Assembly: GCF_028737265.1 (NCBI RefSeq)
Contig: NZ_JAQZAK010000005.1
Coordinates: 62,001 to 126,000 of the forward strand
Reading direction: 5' to 3'
From: Actinomycetospora callitridis
GTDB taxonomy: Bacteria; Actinomycetota; Actinomycetes; Mycobacteriales; Pseudonocardiaceae
Length of the DNA stretch: 64,000 nt
The translations under genes were made by a program, and so were the position numbers. This document shows, one piece after another, positions 25,295 to 33,503 of this stretch. Position 1 is the stretch's first letter; each line of letters opens with the position of its first letter. The notes beneath the pieces were generated by a model. It saw only the letters and a program-made list of their open reading frames with translations. It was not told the origin of the DNA and did no database searches.

Positions 25295-26668
25295 ATGGGC
25301 GACCGGCTGATCTTCCAGCTCGGCACCAACAACTGGCAGCGCGACGGGGAGTTCGCCCCCGGCTCGGGGATCCTCCACGAGGCCCACCACACCGCGTACA
25401 ACGATCTGCCCGGCGTGCGCTGCTACTCGGTGTTCCCGTCCCGGGTGCAGCGCTGGCGCACCGACGACGTGCGGGTCTTCCCGCTCGAGCACGACATCCC
25501 GATCTGCGAGTCGATCTCCCCGGTCTCGAGCTACCGGTGGCACGCGATGGACCCCGACGAGGTCGACGCGTACCGGGCGCGCCTGACGGCCTTCGTCACC
25601 GAGTGGATCGACGAGATCGAGGCCACCACCGGCGACGAGTTCGGCCTGGCGATCGCCCACCACGCGTTCATGAACGCCGTGGTCATGCGCGACGTGATCC
25701 GGGCGCGGACGGCGGCGGGACGCCCGCGCATGCCGCTGCTGGACTTCGCCCACGGCACCGAGCTCAAGATGTACGTGCACGAGCAGCGCGGCGACAACCC
25801 CGCGGAGTTCCCGTGGCGGTTCCTCCCGTTCATGCAGCAGGAGAAGATCTTCGACTGGTCCGCGGGCCCGGAGCACGGCGTCGACGTCGTCGCCTCGATC
25901 TCGTCGGAGCAGATCGAGGCGTTCTCGGCGGTCTTCCCGGAGTTCCCGCGCGAGCGGATGGTGCTCTCCCACAACGGCTACAACCAGCACGCCTTCTTCC
26001 CCGCCCCGGAGCTCTACGCCGACCGCGAGCGGGTGCTCGCCGGCTTCACGACGCAGCCGCCGGTCGGGTCCGAGCGGGCGCCGGAGGCGGTCGCGCCCGA
26101 GGGCGGGTTCGACGCCGTCGTCGCGTTCGTCGGCAAGTTCGCCGACTGGAAGCGCCTGGACGCCCTGCTGCGCGCGGCGGCCTCCTACGAGCGCGGCGAT
26201 CGGCGCGTGCTGACCCTCGTCGCGGGCTCGGGGCCGGTCGAGGAGCAGGTGAAGATGCACGACCTCGCGGCCTCGCTCGGCCTGGAGCGGACCTACTTCC
26301 TCGGGCCGCGCCAGCAGGAGGAGCTCGCGACGCTCTTCGCCTGCGCCGACGTCGGCGTGTTCCCCTCGTACCGCGAGCCGTTCGGGCTCGTGTTCCTCGA
26401 GTGCATGGCCTGCGAGACCCCGGTGATCGGCGCCGATTCCGGCGGGCCGCGGGACTTCGTCACCGACGAGGTCGGCACGCTCGTGCCCGAGACCGACAAC
26501 CGCGAGGAGCTCGCCGACTCCCTCGCCGCCGCGGTCACCCGGGCGCTCGACGAGGGCTGGAAGCAGGGCAAGGGCCCGGACGCGGCCCGCTACGCGCGCG
26601 ATCGCTTCAGCGTCGTCAAGCAGGTGTCGGACCTGCTCGGCGAGGTGGACCGGCTCACCGGCGACTAG
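25295..26668 (+). CDS. Glycosyltransferase family 4-like protein
   Basis: GT-B glycosyltransferase, 457 residues, cytosolic. The C-terminal GT4 domain has AFVGKFADWKRLDALLRAA, TLVAGSGPVEEQVKM, YFLGPRQQEELATLFACAD and the nucleotide-sugar signature PSYREPFGLVFLECMACETPVIG with the E-x7-E pair. The N-terminal half contains AHHAFMNAVVMRDV and LDFAHGTELKMY. ATG 25295 follows GGGGAGAA, and a TAGGCT box lies about 50 nt upstream. It stands alone, overlapping a convergent Lrp gene by 4 nt. Donor and acceptor are unknown. Confidence 0.88.
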   Translation: MGDRLIFQLGTNNWQRDGEFAPGSGILHEAHHTAYNDLPGVRCYSVFPSRVQRWRTDDVRVFPLEHDIPICESISPVSSYRWHAMDPDEVDAYRARLTAFVTEWIDEIEATTGDEFGLAIAHHAFMNAVVMRDVIRARTAAGRPRMPLLDFAHGTELKMYVHEQRGDNPAEFPWRFLPFMQQEKIFDWSAGPEHGVDVVASISSEQIEAFSAVFPEFPRERMVLSHNGYNQHAFFPAPELYADRERVLAGFTTQPPVGSERAPEAVAPEGGFDAVVAFVGKFADWKRLDALLRAAASYERGDRRVLTLVAGSGPVEEQVKMHDLAASLGLERTYFLGPRQQEELATLFACADVGVFPSYREPFGLVFLECMACETPVIGADSGGPRDFVTDEVGTLVPETDNREELADSLAAAVTRALDEGWKQGKGPDAARYARDRFSVVKQVSDLLGEVDRLTGD

Positions 26669-27153
26669 ATCCGGGTGACCCGGTCCACCAGGCCCGAGGT
26701 CGCGACCATCGTCGTGAACCGTGCGACCCCCGGGACGCGGGCGAGCGTGCGCCGCAGCAGCACGTCGAGGGCCTCGACGTCGGCGACGTCGACGCGCAGC
26801 AGGTAGTCGACGTCGCCGGTGACGTGGTGGCAGCTCACGAGCCCGGCGAGGTCGACGATGTGGCGCTCGAAGCGCCCGACGGTGTTGGCGGTGTGGTCGA
26901 CGAGCGTCGCCGTCAGGTGCACGACCAGCCCCCGGTCGACGGCGTCGGGGTCGAGGACCGCGCGGTAGCCGCGCACCACCTTCTCGCTCTCGAGGCGCCG
27001 CAGCCGGCGCTGGGCCGACGACGCGGAGATCGACACCGCCTCCGCGAGGTCGGCGAGGCTCTCCCGTCCGTGGTCGGCGAGGTGGTCGAGGATGCGGCGG
27101 TCGACCCGGTCCAGGGCGGGCTGGGCGGATCGTGCACGGTGTGGCGCGGTCAT
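26665..27153 (-). CDS. Lrp/AsnC family transcriptional regulator
   Basis: Lrp/AsnC-type regulator of 162 residues. The helix-turn-helix is ALDRVDRRILDHLADHGRES then LADLAEAVSISASSAQRRLRRLE in two segments. The C-terminal RAM effector domain spans about residues 75-150 with YRAVLDPDAVDRGL, GDVDYLLRVDVADVEAL and RVPGVARFTTMVA. It starts at ATG 27153. It is divergent from an EamA exporter across 80 nt, so a feed-forward pairing of amino-acid-responsive regulator and exporter is a reasonable inference. Confidence 0.92.
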   Translation of the reverse strand: MTAPHRARSAQPALDRVDRRILDHLADHGRESLADLAEAVSISASSAQRRLRRLESEKVVRGYRAVLDPDAVDRGLVVHLTATLVDHTANTVGRFERHIVDLAGLVSCHHVTGDVDYLLRVDVADVEALDVLLRRTLARVPGVARFTTMVATSGLVDRVTRI

Positions 27154-27233
27154 GACGCCATCATGCGCCTGCGGGCGGGCGACCGTGGAAGATCGCCCGG
27201 CATCACCCGCGGCCGCGCGCGCATCGTGGAGGA

Positions 27234-28265
27234 ATGACGAGGCGAACGGCGCTGGGCGCGATGGTGCTGGCCGGCGCGGGGTGGGGAGCGGTCTTCGTGG
27301 CGCCGGAGCTGGCGCCGCTCGCGCCCGCCCTGCTGCTGGCGATGGGGAGGTTCGTGGCGTTCGGGGCGGTGTCGCTGCCCCAGCTGCGGCGCGTGCTGCG
27401 CACGGACGTCCCGTGGGTGCGGGTGACCGCGCACGCGATCACGGGCTCGCTGCTCTACTACGGCCTCGTCGCCCTGTCCGTGCGCCTTGCGGGCCCGACC
27501 ATCGCCGTCGCGACCATCGGCCTCGTCCCGGTGGTCATGGCGCTGATCTCCGCGCGGCACCGGGGGCGCGCGGGCCTGATGGCCCTGCTGCCGGCCCTCG
27601 CCCTCGTCGGCGTCGGGCAGGTGCTCGTGCACACCTCGCCCACGCCCGGCCCCGGCGGCTGGTCCGCGGTGATCGGCACGCTGCTCGCGCTCGTCGCGGT
27701 GGCGTCCTGGAGCTGGTACGGCCTCGACTCGCACCGCCTGCTCGCCGACCGCCCCGACCTCGGCCCGGTGCTCGCCGGCGCCCAGGGTCTCGCCGCCGGG
27801 GTGCTGGCCCTGCCGCTGGCGATCTGGCTGCTCGCGACCGGTGGTGTGCCCGCCGAGCCGGTGCGCGCCCTGCTCGTCGTGCTCTTCCTCGGCCTCGTGT
27901 CGTCGTGGCTGGCGGTGCGGCTGTGGCACGCCGCGGCCGCGCGGCTCTCGCCCGTGCTGGTCAGCCAGTTGATGGCCCTCGAGACCGCCTGGGGCTTCGT
28001 GTTCGCCGCGCTGCTCGCGGGCGCGGTGCCCGGCCCGCTGGCCCTGCTCGGCGAGGTGGCCCTCGTCGCCGGCGTCGCCCTGGCCGTGGTCACCGACGGG
28101 CACCGCGAGCGGCGGGCTCTCGCCGCTCACGGGACCCCGGGCTCGTCGGCGAGCAGCGCCCGCGCCGCCCGCAGTGCCGCGTCACGCACGCGGGACGAGC
28201 GGGGGTCCTCGGCCGAGGTGTGCGCGACGGCCTCGAGCAGCGCGCACACCTCGAACCCGGCGTAG
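27234..28265 (+). CDS. EamA/DMT family transporter
   Basis: Drug/metabolite transporter of the EamA family with about ten membrane spans in two repeats. Features are a first helix LGAMVLAGAGWGAVFVAPEL, VAPTIAV-like GPTIAVATIGLVPVVMALI and the second-half LVSQLMALETAWGFVFAALL. ATG 27234 has GGAGGA 5 nt upstream. The natural end of the family is near VVTDGHRERRALAA; some 45 further residues rich in Ser/Ala/Arg follow before the stop. These lie antisense to a small gene on the other strand, an overlap of 139 nt. Substrate is likely an amino acid or other metabolite. Confidence 0.88.
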   Translation: MTRRTALGAMVLAGAGWGAVFVAPELAPLAPALLLAMGRFVAFGAVSLPQLRRVLRTDVPWVRVTAHAITGSLLYYGLVALSVRLAGPTIAVATIGLVPVVMALISARHRGRAGLMALLPALALVGVGQVLVHTSPTPGPGGWSAVIGTLLALVAVASWSWYGLDSHRLLADRPDLGPVLAGAQGLAAGVLALPLAIWLLATGGVPAEPVRALLVVLFLGLVSSWLAVRLWHAAAARLSPVLVSQLMALETAWGFVFAALLAGAVPGPLALLGEVALVAGVALAVVTDGHRERRALAAHGTPGSSASSARAARSAASRTRDERGSSAEVCATASSSAHTSNPA

Positions 28266-28387
28266 TCGCCGGCGAGCCCGGCGTAGCGACCGATCGCGAC
28301 CCGCCGTCGCAGGACGGCGGCGGCGCGGTCGATGGTCTCGGCGTCGAGCCGCGCGCGGGCGCGGCGATGATCGGCGTGGGCGGACAC
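28127..28387 (-). CDS. Small helical protein, hypothetical
   Basis: A predicted 86-residue cytosolic protein from GTG 28387, with GGGGAG 5 nt upstream. It is helical and Ala/Arg-rich: DAETIDRAAAVLRRRVAIGRY, GDYAGFEVCALLEAVAHT and SSRVRDAALRAARALLADE. I do not recognise a domain. It is regular enough (aromatics, charged heptads) to look like a real protein. It lies downstream of a two-component operon and overlaps the convergent EamA gene by 139 nt; the antisense part there looks like low-complexity tail, so this is probably the truly selected frame. Confidence 0.62.
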   Translation of the reverse strand: MSAHADHRRARARLDAETIDRAAAVLRRRVAIGRYAGLAGDYAGFEVCALLEAVAHTSAEDPRSSRVRDAALRAARALLADEPGVP

Positions 28388-28508
28388 GGCGGCTCCCCGG
28401 GGGCAGGCACGAACGGACAACTGCGCCGCGGGGGAAGCGCGACACCGACCATCCTGCCCTCGACCCCCGACAACGGGCCGGCGCGCGCCGGGGTCCGTGG
28501 GAGCGAGG

Positions 28509-28552
28509 GCGTCCCTGGGTGCGTGGGACGCAGCGAGGGCGTCCCTCGCTGC
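28509..28552 (-). terminator. Tandem hairpins after the two-component operon
   Basis: GCAGCGAGGG (28530-28539) pairs perfectly with CCCTCGCTGC (28543-28552), and GCGTCCC (28509-28515) pairs with GGGACGC (28525-28531). A 15-nt direct repeat (agcgagggcgtccct) at 28502 and 28532 underlies both. They sit about 24 nt beyond the kinase stop on the minus strand. Nothing else is evident in this 188-nt gap. Confidence 0.65.
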
Positions 28553-28575
28553 TCGGCCCCGGGTCCCGCGAACCC

Positions 28576-29886
28576 TCAGCCCACCGGCCAGCGCACGACC
28601 AGCCGGGTCCCGCCGTCGGGCGAGGTCGTCGCGCGGGTGGTGCCGCCCCGCCCGGCGACGAGGCGCGCGACGAGCGCCAGGCCGAGGCCGCTGCCCTCGC
28701 CCGCCTCGGGGGTCAGGCGGGTGAAGCGGTCGAACACCCGGTCGCGGTCCGCGGGCGCGATGCCGGGCCCGTCGTCGTCGACCAGCAGGCGCACCCACCG
28801 CCCGGCGGGCACCACCGACACGTGCACCACGGTCGCGGCGTGGCGCCGGGCGTTGGCGAGCACGTTGTCGAGCACGATCGCGACCTCGGCCGGCGTCGCG
28901 GCGACCGTCACGGGCATCGGGGCCCACAGGGTCATCGCGACCAGGGGCTCCTCGGGCAGGCGCGCGAGCGCCTCGCCGACCGCGTCGACGAGGTCCACCG
29001 GCCGCGCCGGCATCCGCTCGCCCGAGTCCGCGCGCGCCAGCGCCAGCAGGTCGCCGACCAGGTCCGAGAGCCGCGCGGCCTCCCGCGCCACCGACCGCCA
29101 CGTCTCGTCCACCGAGGCCTGATCCGAGACCTGCCCCGGGTGCGCGACGGCGACGTCGGCCTGGGCGCGCAGGGCGGCGATGGGGGAGCGCAGCTCGTGC
29201 GCGGCCTCGCTCGTGAAGCGCTCGAGGCGCCCGACCGCGTCGTCCCGGCGGGCCAGCAGCGCGTTGATCTCGACGGCGAGGGCGGCGAGCTCGTCGCGCG
29301 AGGGCGGGACCGGCAGGCGCTCCCCGGGCGCCACCGCCGCGGCCGCCACGCGCATCCGGTCGACCGGACGCAGCGCCACCCGCGTCGCGACCCACGCCGC
29401 GACGCCCACCCCGACCGCGCCGAGCAGGGCGGCCACGGCGAGCCAGCGGGCCGCGTCGGCGAACAGGCTCGCGGCGCCGACCAGGTCGCGCGACGCCAGG
29501 ACCAGGCGCGGCGACCCGTCCGGCGCCGGCACCGGCACGGCGACCCAGCGCTGCGGTCCGAGTGGGCCCTCGACGACGGTCACGGGCTGCCCGGCGGCCA
29601 GCCGGGACAGGGCGTCCGCGTCCACCGGGCGGGGCCCGCGGCCGTCGACCGGCGACCCCGCCGCGTCCACCACCCGCACGCCCGGCGGCACCGGCGTCCC
29701 GCCGGCGACCGCTCCCGTCGCGGCGGCCGCGCGCTCGGCGAGCGTCTGGTCCCCGCTCTCCACCAGCGCGGAGAACAGCAACCCGCCGGCCACCCGGCCC
29801 ACCGCGAGCAGCGCGACGACGGCGACGATCCCGACCACCAGGGTGATCCGCGTCCGCAGCGAGCGGCGCGCCCACCAGGACGTCAC
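28576..29886 (-). CDS. Sensor histidine kinase
   Basis: Membrane histidine kinase, 436 residues. TM1 is residues 13-40, an extracytoplasmic sensor of about 100 residues follows, and TM2 is residues 146-166. Then come HAMP, a HisKA dimerisation helix with phosphoacceptor His230 (SEAAHELRSPIAAL), and HATPase with the N box NVLANARRHA, G1 DDDGPGIA and G2 GSGLGLALV. GTG 29886 overlaps the response-regulator stop (GTGA), so the pair is co-translated. It is divergent from an envelope-protein/ABC operon that it may control. Confidence 0.94.
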   Translation of the reverse strand: MTSWWARRSLRTRITLVVGIVAVVALLAVGRVAGGLLFSALVESGDQTLAERAAAATGAVAGGTPVPPGVRVVDAAGSPVDGRGPRPVDADALSRLAAGQPVTVVEGPLGPQRWVAVPVPAPDGSPRLVLASRDLVGAASLFADAARWLAVAALLGAVGVGVAAWVATRVALRPVDRMRVAAAAVAPGERLPVPPSRDELAALAVEINALLARRDDAVGRLERFTSEAAHELRSPIAALRAQADVAVAHPGQVSDQASVDETWRSVAREAARLSDLVGDLLALARADSGERMPARPVDLVDAVGEALARLPEEPLVAMTLWAPMPVTVAATPAEVAIVLDNVLANARRHAATVVHVSVVPAGRWVRLLVDDDGPGIAPADRDRVFDRFTRLTPEAGEGSGLGLALVARLVAGRGGTTRATTSPDGGTRLVVRWPVG

Positions 29887-30554
29887 CCGGAGCCCAGCCG
29901 GTAGCCCCGCCCGCGCTCGGTGCGCACGAGCTCCCCGGCGCCGACCGCGGCGAGCTTGCGCCGCAGGTAGCCGACGTAGACCTCGACGACGTTGCGGCTC
30001 GCCGACCCGCCCCCGCCCCACACCGCGGCGAGCAGGTCGTCGCGCGTCATCACGGCGTCGGGGTGCACCGCCAGCGCGTGCAGCACGGCGAACTCGCGGG
30101 CCGAGAGCTCGACGTCGCGGCCCTCCCACGTCACCGACCGGGTCGCGGGATCGAGGCTCAGCGCGCCGTGCACCACCCGCGTGGTCGCGGGTCCCGAGCG
30201 GCGCAGCATCGCGCGCAGCTGGGCGACGAGCACGACGAACGAGAACGGCTTCACGAGATAGCCGTCGGCGCCCAGGTCGAGCCCGTCGGCCTGGTCGACC
30301 TCGCCGTCCTTGGCCGAGAGCAGCAGCACCGGCGTGGCGACGCCCTCGGCGCGCAGCGCCTCGAGCACCCGGTAGCCCGAGAGGCCGGGCAGCATGATGT
30401 CGAGGACCACGGCGTCGTAGGCGCCGGTCGAGGCCTCCTGCAGGCCCGCGTGGCCGTCGGCGACCGACCGGACCTCCATGCCCTCGGCGGCCAGCCCGCG
30501 GGCGAGGGCGTCGCGCACCCCCGGCTCGTCGTCGACCACCAGCACCCGGGGCAC
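29883..30554 (-). CDS. OmpR family response regulator
   Basis: Response regulator of 223 residues. The receiver domain has the acidic pair in VVDDEPG, phosphoacceptor Asp52 (VVLDIMLPG), Ser/Thr in LLLSAKD and Lys in KPFSF. The C-terminal winged helix contains LSAREFAVLHALAVHP, a recognition helix around SRNVVEVYVGYLRRKL and the final RTERGRGYRLG. GTG 30554 is chosen because a TACCGT box lies 7 nt upstream, implying a leaderless message. The partner kinase overlaps by 4 nt. The next divergent start is 74 nt away, so autoregulation and control of the ABC operon from one region is likely. Confidence 0.93.
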   Translation of the reverse strand: MPRVLVVDDEPGVRDALARGLAAEGMEVRSVADGHAGLQEASTGAYDAVVLDIMLPGLSGYRVLEALRAEGVATPVLLLSAKDGEVDQADGLDLGADGYLVKPFSFVVLVAQLRAMLRRSGPATTRVVHGALSLDPATRSVTWEGRDVELSAREFAVLHALAVHPDAVMTRDDLLAAVWGGGGSASRNVVEVYVGYLRRKLAAVGAGELVRTERGRGYRLGSG

Positions 30555-30628
30555 GGCACCGACGGTAGGCCTCCTCCCCGTCGCCGACGCTGAGAGGAGT
30601 CTCAGCACGCGGGGGACACGATGGGGTC

Positions 30629-31678
30629 ATGGGTCGCAGGCGCTGGGTCGGGGCAGGGTTGGGTGCGGTGCTCGTGGGCGCCGTCGGTGTGGGTCTCGTG
30701 GTCGCCCCGGCGGGCGCGTCGGCGGCGCCGGTGCTGCCGCCGGTGAGTCCCGAGGACCTCGTGTCCTCGGTGATGACCGCCGACCAGCAGCCGTTCGCCG
30801 GCGAGGTCGAGGTCGACAACGCCCTCGGGCTGCCCGCCGTCCCCGGCGTCCCGCAGCTCGCGAACGGCACGTCCTCGGTGCGCGTCTGGTCCGGCGGCGA
30901 GGGACGCGGGCGCGTCGCGCTCCCGTCGTCCGACGGCGAGCGGACGCTGGTCTCGGACGGGACGACGCGCTGGTCGTACGACTCGCGCGACCGCACCGCG
31001 ACCCGCGCCCCGGCCGGGGAGGGCCGTCCCGACAACGCGGAAGCCGGCCCCGACAACCAGGACCCGACCACCGCCGCGACGCAGGCCATCGCGACGCTGC
31101 GGCAGTCGAGCACCGTCGCCGTCGACGGCACCGCCGAGGTCGCCGGCCGGGCCGCCTACCAGCTGGTGCTGACCCCGCTGCCCACCGAGCGCACGCTGCT
31201 GCGCGAGGTGCGCGTGGCGGTCGACGCCGAGACCCGCCAGCCGCTGCAGCTCACGGTGCTCGCGCAGGGCTCGGGCGAGCCGGCGCTGCAGGTCGGCTTC
31301 TCCGAGATCGCGTACGGACCGCAGGACGCGTCGCTGTTCACCTTCACCCCGCCGCCCGGGACGACCGTCCGGGACGCGCCGGCCGGCGAGGGCCGTCCGG
31401 ACCGCCCCGAGGGCGAGGAGCAGGGCCAGCGGGTCGGCGAGGGCTGGGACACGGTGATCGTGGGCCGGGCGCCGCAGGGTCAGCCGGAGGGCCAGCCCGA
31501 GGGCCAGCAGCCCGAGGGTGCCCCGGACCTGTCCACGCTCGGCACGCCGGTGAGCGGCCCGTGGGGCAGCGGCCGCGTGATCACCACCGCCGTCGCCACC
31601 GTGATCGTCACCGACGACGGCCGGATCGCGGCCGGTGCGGTGCCGCAGCAGGTGCTCACCGAGGCCCTGGCCCGGTGA
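30629..31678 (+). CDS. Exported LolA/RseB-like protein
   Basis: Secreted or surface protein of 349 residues. A signal peptide (residues 1-33, basic start, hydrophobic core, ASA-AP cleavage) precedes a LolA/MucB-RseB-like beta fold: QQPFAGEVEVDNALGLP, VRVWSGGEGRGRVALPS, LVSDGTTRWSYDSRDRTATR and YQLVLTPLPTERTLLREVRV. A low-complexity QPEG repeat (GQPEGQPEGQQPEG) lies around residue 290. There is no lipobox. It overlaps the ABC ATPase by 4 nt. It may bind a lipid or signal passed to or sensed with the transporter; that is inference. Confidence 0.78.
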   Translation: MGRRRWVGAGLGAVLVGAVGVGLVVAPAGASAAPVLPPVSPEDLVSSVMTADQQPFAGEVEVDNALGLPAVPGVPQLANGTSSVRVWSGGEGRGRVALPSSDGERTLVSDGTTRWSYDSRDRTATRAPAGEGRPDNAEAGPDNQDPTTAATQAIATLRQSSTVAVDGTAEVAGRAAYQLVLTPLPTERTLLREVRVAVDAETRQPLQLTVLAQGSGEPALQVGFSEIAYGPQDASLFTFTPPPGTTVRDAPAGEGRPDRPEGEEQGQRVGEGWDTVIVGRAPQGQPEGQPEGQQPEGAPDLSTLGTPVSGPWGSGRVITTAVATVIVTDDGRIAAGAVPQQVLTEALAR

Positions 31679-32640
31679 CGGCGGGGACGAGCGCGCCGAC
31701 GGACCAGCAGCCGGCGACCGTGTCCTCCTCGGACGCGGTCGCCGCGCGGGTCCGCGGGCTGCGCAAGACCTTCGGGGACACGGTGGCGATCGACGACGTC
31801 GACCTCGACGTCCCGGCCGGCGCCGTGCTCGGGATGCTCGGCCCGAACGGGTCGGGCAAGACCACCCTCATCCGGATGCTGCTCGGGCTGACACGCCCGA
31901 CCGCCGGGACGGTGGAGCTCCTCGGCCGCAGCGGCAACGACCTGGCCTCGGCGCTCCCGGACGTCGGGGCGCTCGTCGAGGGGCCGGGCTTCCACCCGTT
32001 CCTCTCCGGTCGCGACAACCTCCTGCGCGCCGCCGCCGCCGAGCCGCGCCTGGACGGCAATCTGCGCGAGCCGGTGGACGCGGCCCTGGAGCGTGTCGGG
32101 CTCGCCGACGCTGCCCGCAAGCGCTACCGCGCCTACTCCCTGGGGATGAAGCAGCGCCTCGGGCTCGCCGCCGCGCTGCTCGTCCCCCGGCGCCTCGTCG
32201 TGCTCGACGAGCCGACCAACGGCCTCGACCCGGCGGGCACCCGCGACGTCCGGCGGGTCGTCGCCGAGCTGCGCGCGTCGGGGGCGACGGTGCTGCTCTC
32301 GTCGCACCTGCTCGCCGAGGTCGAGGCGGTGTGCAGCCACGTCGCGGTGCTCCAGACCGGGACGCTGCTGGTGGCGGGCGAGCTGCAGACGCTGCTCGAC
32401 GCGGACACCGGCGGCCTGGTGGTGAGCACCCCCGACGTCGACGACGCGATCCTCGCCCTGCGCGAGGCCGGCGCGCCCTCGTACCGCGCCGAGGGCGGGG
32501 TCGCGGTGCCGCCCGGTCGGCTCGAGGCGCCGGAGGTCGTGGCCGCGCTGGTCGCGGCGGGCGTCGCGGTGTGGGAGGTCCACCGGCGTCGGGCCCACCT
32601 CGAGGAGCTCTTCGCCCGCCTGACCGAGGAGGACGCGTGA
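31675..32640 (+). CDS. ABC transporter ATP-binding protein
   Basis: ABC ATPase, 321 residues, of the drug/natamycin-type exporter group. Walker A GPNGSGKTT is at 56-64. The signature is degenerate, YSLGMKQRLGLA. Walker B plus D-loop is RLVVLDEPTNGLDP, and the switch is LLSSHLL. The C-terminal 90 residues resemble the CcmA/DrrA-type tail. GTG 31675 overlaps the upstream stop, and the gene overlaps the permease by 4 nt. With the exported protein it forms a three-gene operon. Confidence 0.94.
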   Translation: MTAGTSAPTDQQPATVSSSDAVAARVRGLRKTFGDTVAIDDVDLDVPAGAVLGMLGPNGSGKTTLIRMLLGLTRPTAGTVELLGRSGNDLASALPDVGALVEGPGFHPFLSGRDNLLRAAAAEPRLDGNLREPVDAALERVGLADAARKRYRAYSLGMKQRLGLAAALLVPRRLVVLDEPTNGLDPAGTRDVRRVVAELRASGATVLLSSHLLAEVEAVCSHVAVLQTGTLLVAGELQTLLDADTGGLVVSTPDVDDAILALREAGAPSYRAEGGVAVPPGRLEAPEVVAALVAAGVAVWEVHRRRAHLEELFARLTEEDA

Positions 32641-33497
32641 CGACCCTCGAGACGCGCACCGCCACCCGGACCACGGCCCCGCTCGGACGGCTCGCGGCCG
32701 CCGAGGTCCGCTGGGTCCTGCGCCGCCCGCGGACCCTCGTGCTGCTCGGGCTCCTGGCCCTCGTCCCCGTGGCGATCGGCGTCGGCATCGCCCTGACCGG
32801 CGGGCCGGGTGACGGCGACCGCGACGGCCCCGGGCTGGTCGCCGCGGTGGCCGGCAACGGCCTGGTCCTGCCGATCGCCGCGATGGGGCTCGCCCTGACG
32901 TTGCTGCTGCCCCTCACCGTCGCCACCGCGTCCGCCGACGCCCTGGCCGGCGAGGCCTCGCACGGCACGTTGCGCGGGCTGCTCCTGGCGCCGGTCGGGC
33001 GCACCCGGCTGGTCGTGATGAAGGCGGTCGGCGTCGTGACCGTCGCCGTGCTGGCCGTCCTGCTGGTCGCCGTCGTCGGCGTGCTCACCGGGCTCGTCGT
33101 CGTCGGCGGCCCGAGCGGCACCATGATCACGCTCTCCGGCACGACGCTCGGGCTCGGCGAGGCCCTCGGGCGCGTCCTGCTCGTGGCCGCCTGGACCGTC
33201 GTCCAGCTCCTCGCGGTCGCCGCGGTGGCCCTCGCGGTCTCGGCCTTCACCGAGCACCCGCTCGTCGTCCTGGCGTCCGTGCTCGGCGGGCTCATCGTCT
33301 TCGGTGTCCTCGCCGCGATCCCGTCGCTGGAGTGGCTCCAGCCCCTGCTGCTGACCTCCGGCTGGAGCGCCGGCACCGACGCCCTGCGCGACCCGCTGCC
33401 GCTCGACGGCCTCGTCTCCAGCACCGGGCGCGCGCTGGTCTACCTCGTCCTCGGCGTCGGGATCACCGTGTGGCGCATGCGGCGCCGGGACGGGTAG
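32637..33497 (+). CDS. ABC transporter permease
   Basis: Membrane permease partner of the preceding ATPase, 286 residues with six predicted spans (for example LVLLGLLALVPVAIGVGIAL, VLPIAAMGLALTLLLPLTVA, VGVVTVAVLAVLLVAVVGV and LVVLASVLGGLIVFGVLAAI). The EASHGTLRGLLLAPVGRTRLV cytosolic segment is the conserved ABC-2 coupling region. GTG 32637 overlaps the ATPase stop. The basic end RMRRRDG is cytosolic. Substrate is unknown. Confidence 0.92.
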   Translation: MTTLETRTATRTTAPLGRLAAAEVRWVLRRPRTLVLLGLLALVPVAIGVGIALTGGPGDGDRDGPGLVAAVAGNGLVLPIAAMGLALTLLLPLTVATASADALAGEASHGTLRGLLLAPVGRTRLVVMKAVGVVTVAVLAVLLVAVVGVLTGLVVVGGPSGTMITLSGTTLGLGEALGRVLLVAAWTVVQLLAVAAVALAVSAFTEHPLVVLASVLGGLIVFGVLAAIPSLEWLQPLLLTSGWSAGTDALRDPLPLDGLVSSTGRALVYLVLGVGITVWRMRRRDG

Positions 33498-33503
33498 GGC
33501 GGC

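Noticed and set aside
28388..28575. Riboswitch or small RNA in the hairpin-rich gap
   Set aside because: Position directly after a stop codon and simple perfect stems fit tandem terminators better; no known riboswitch core seen.
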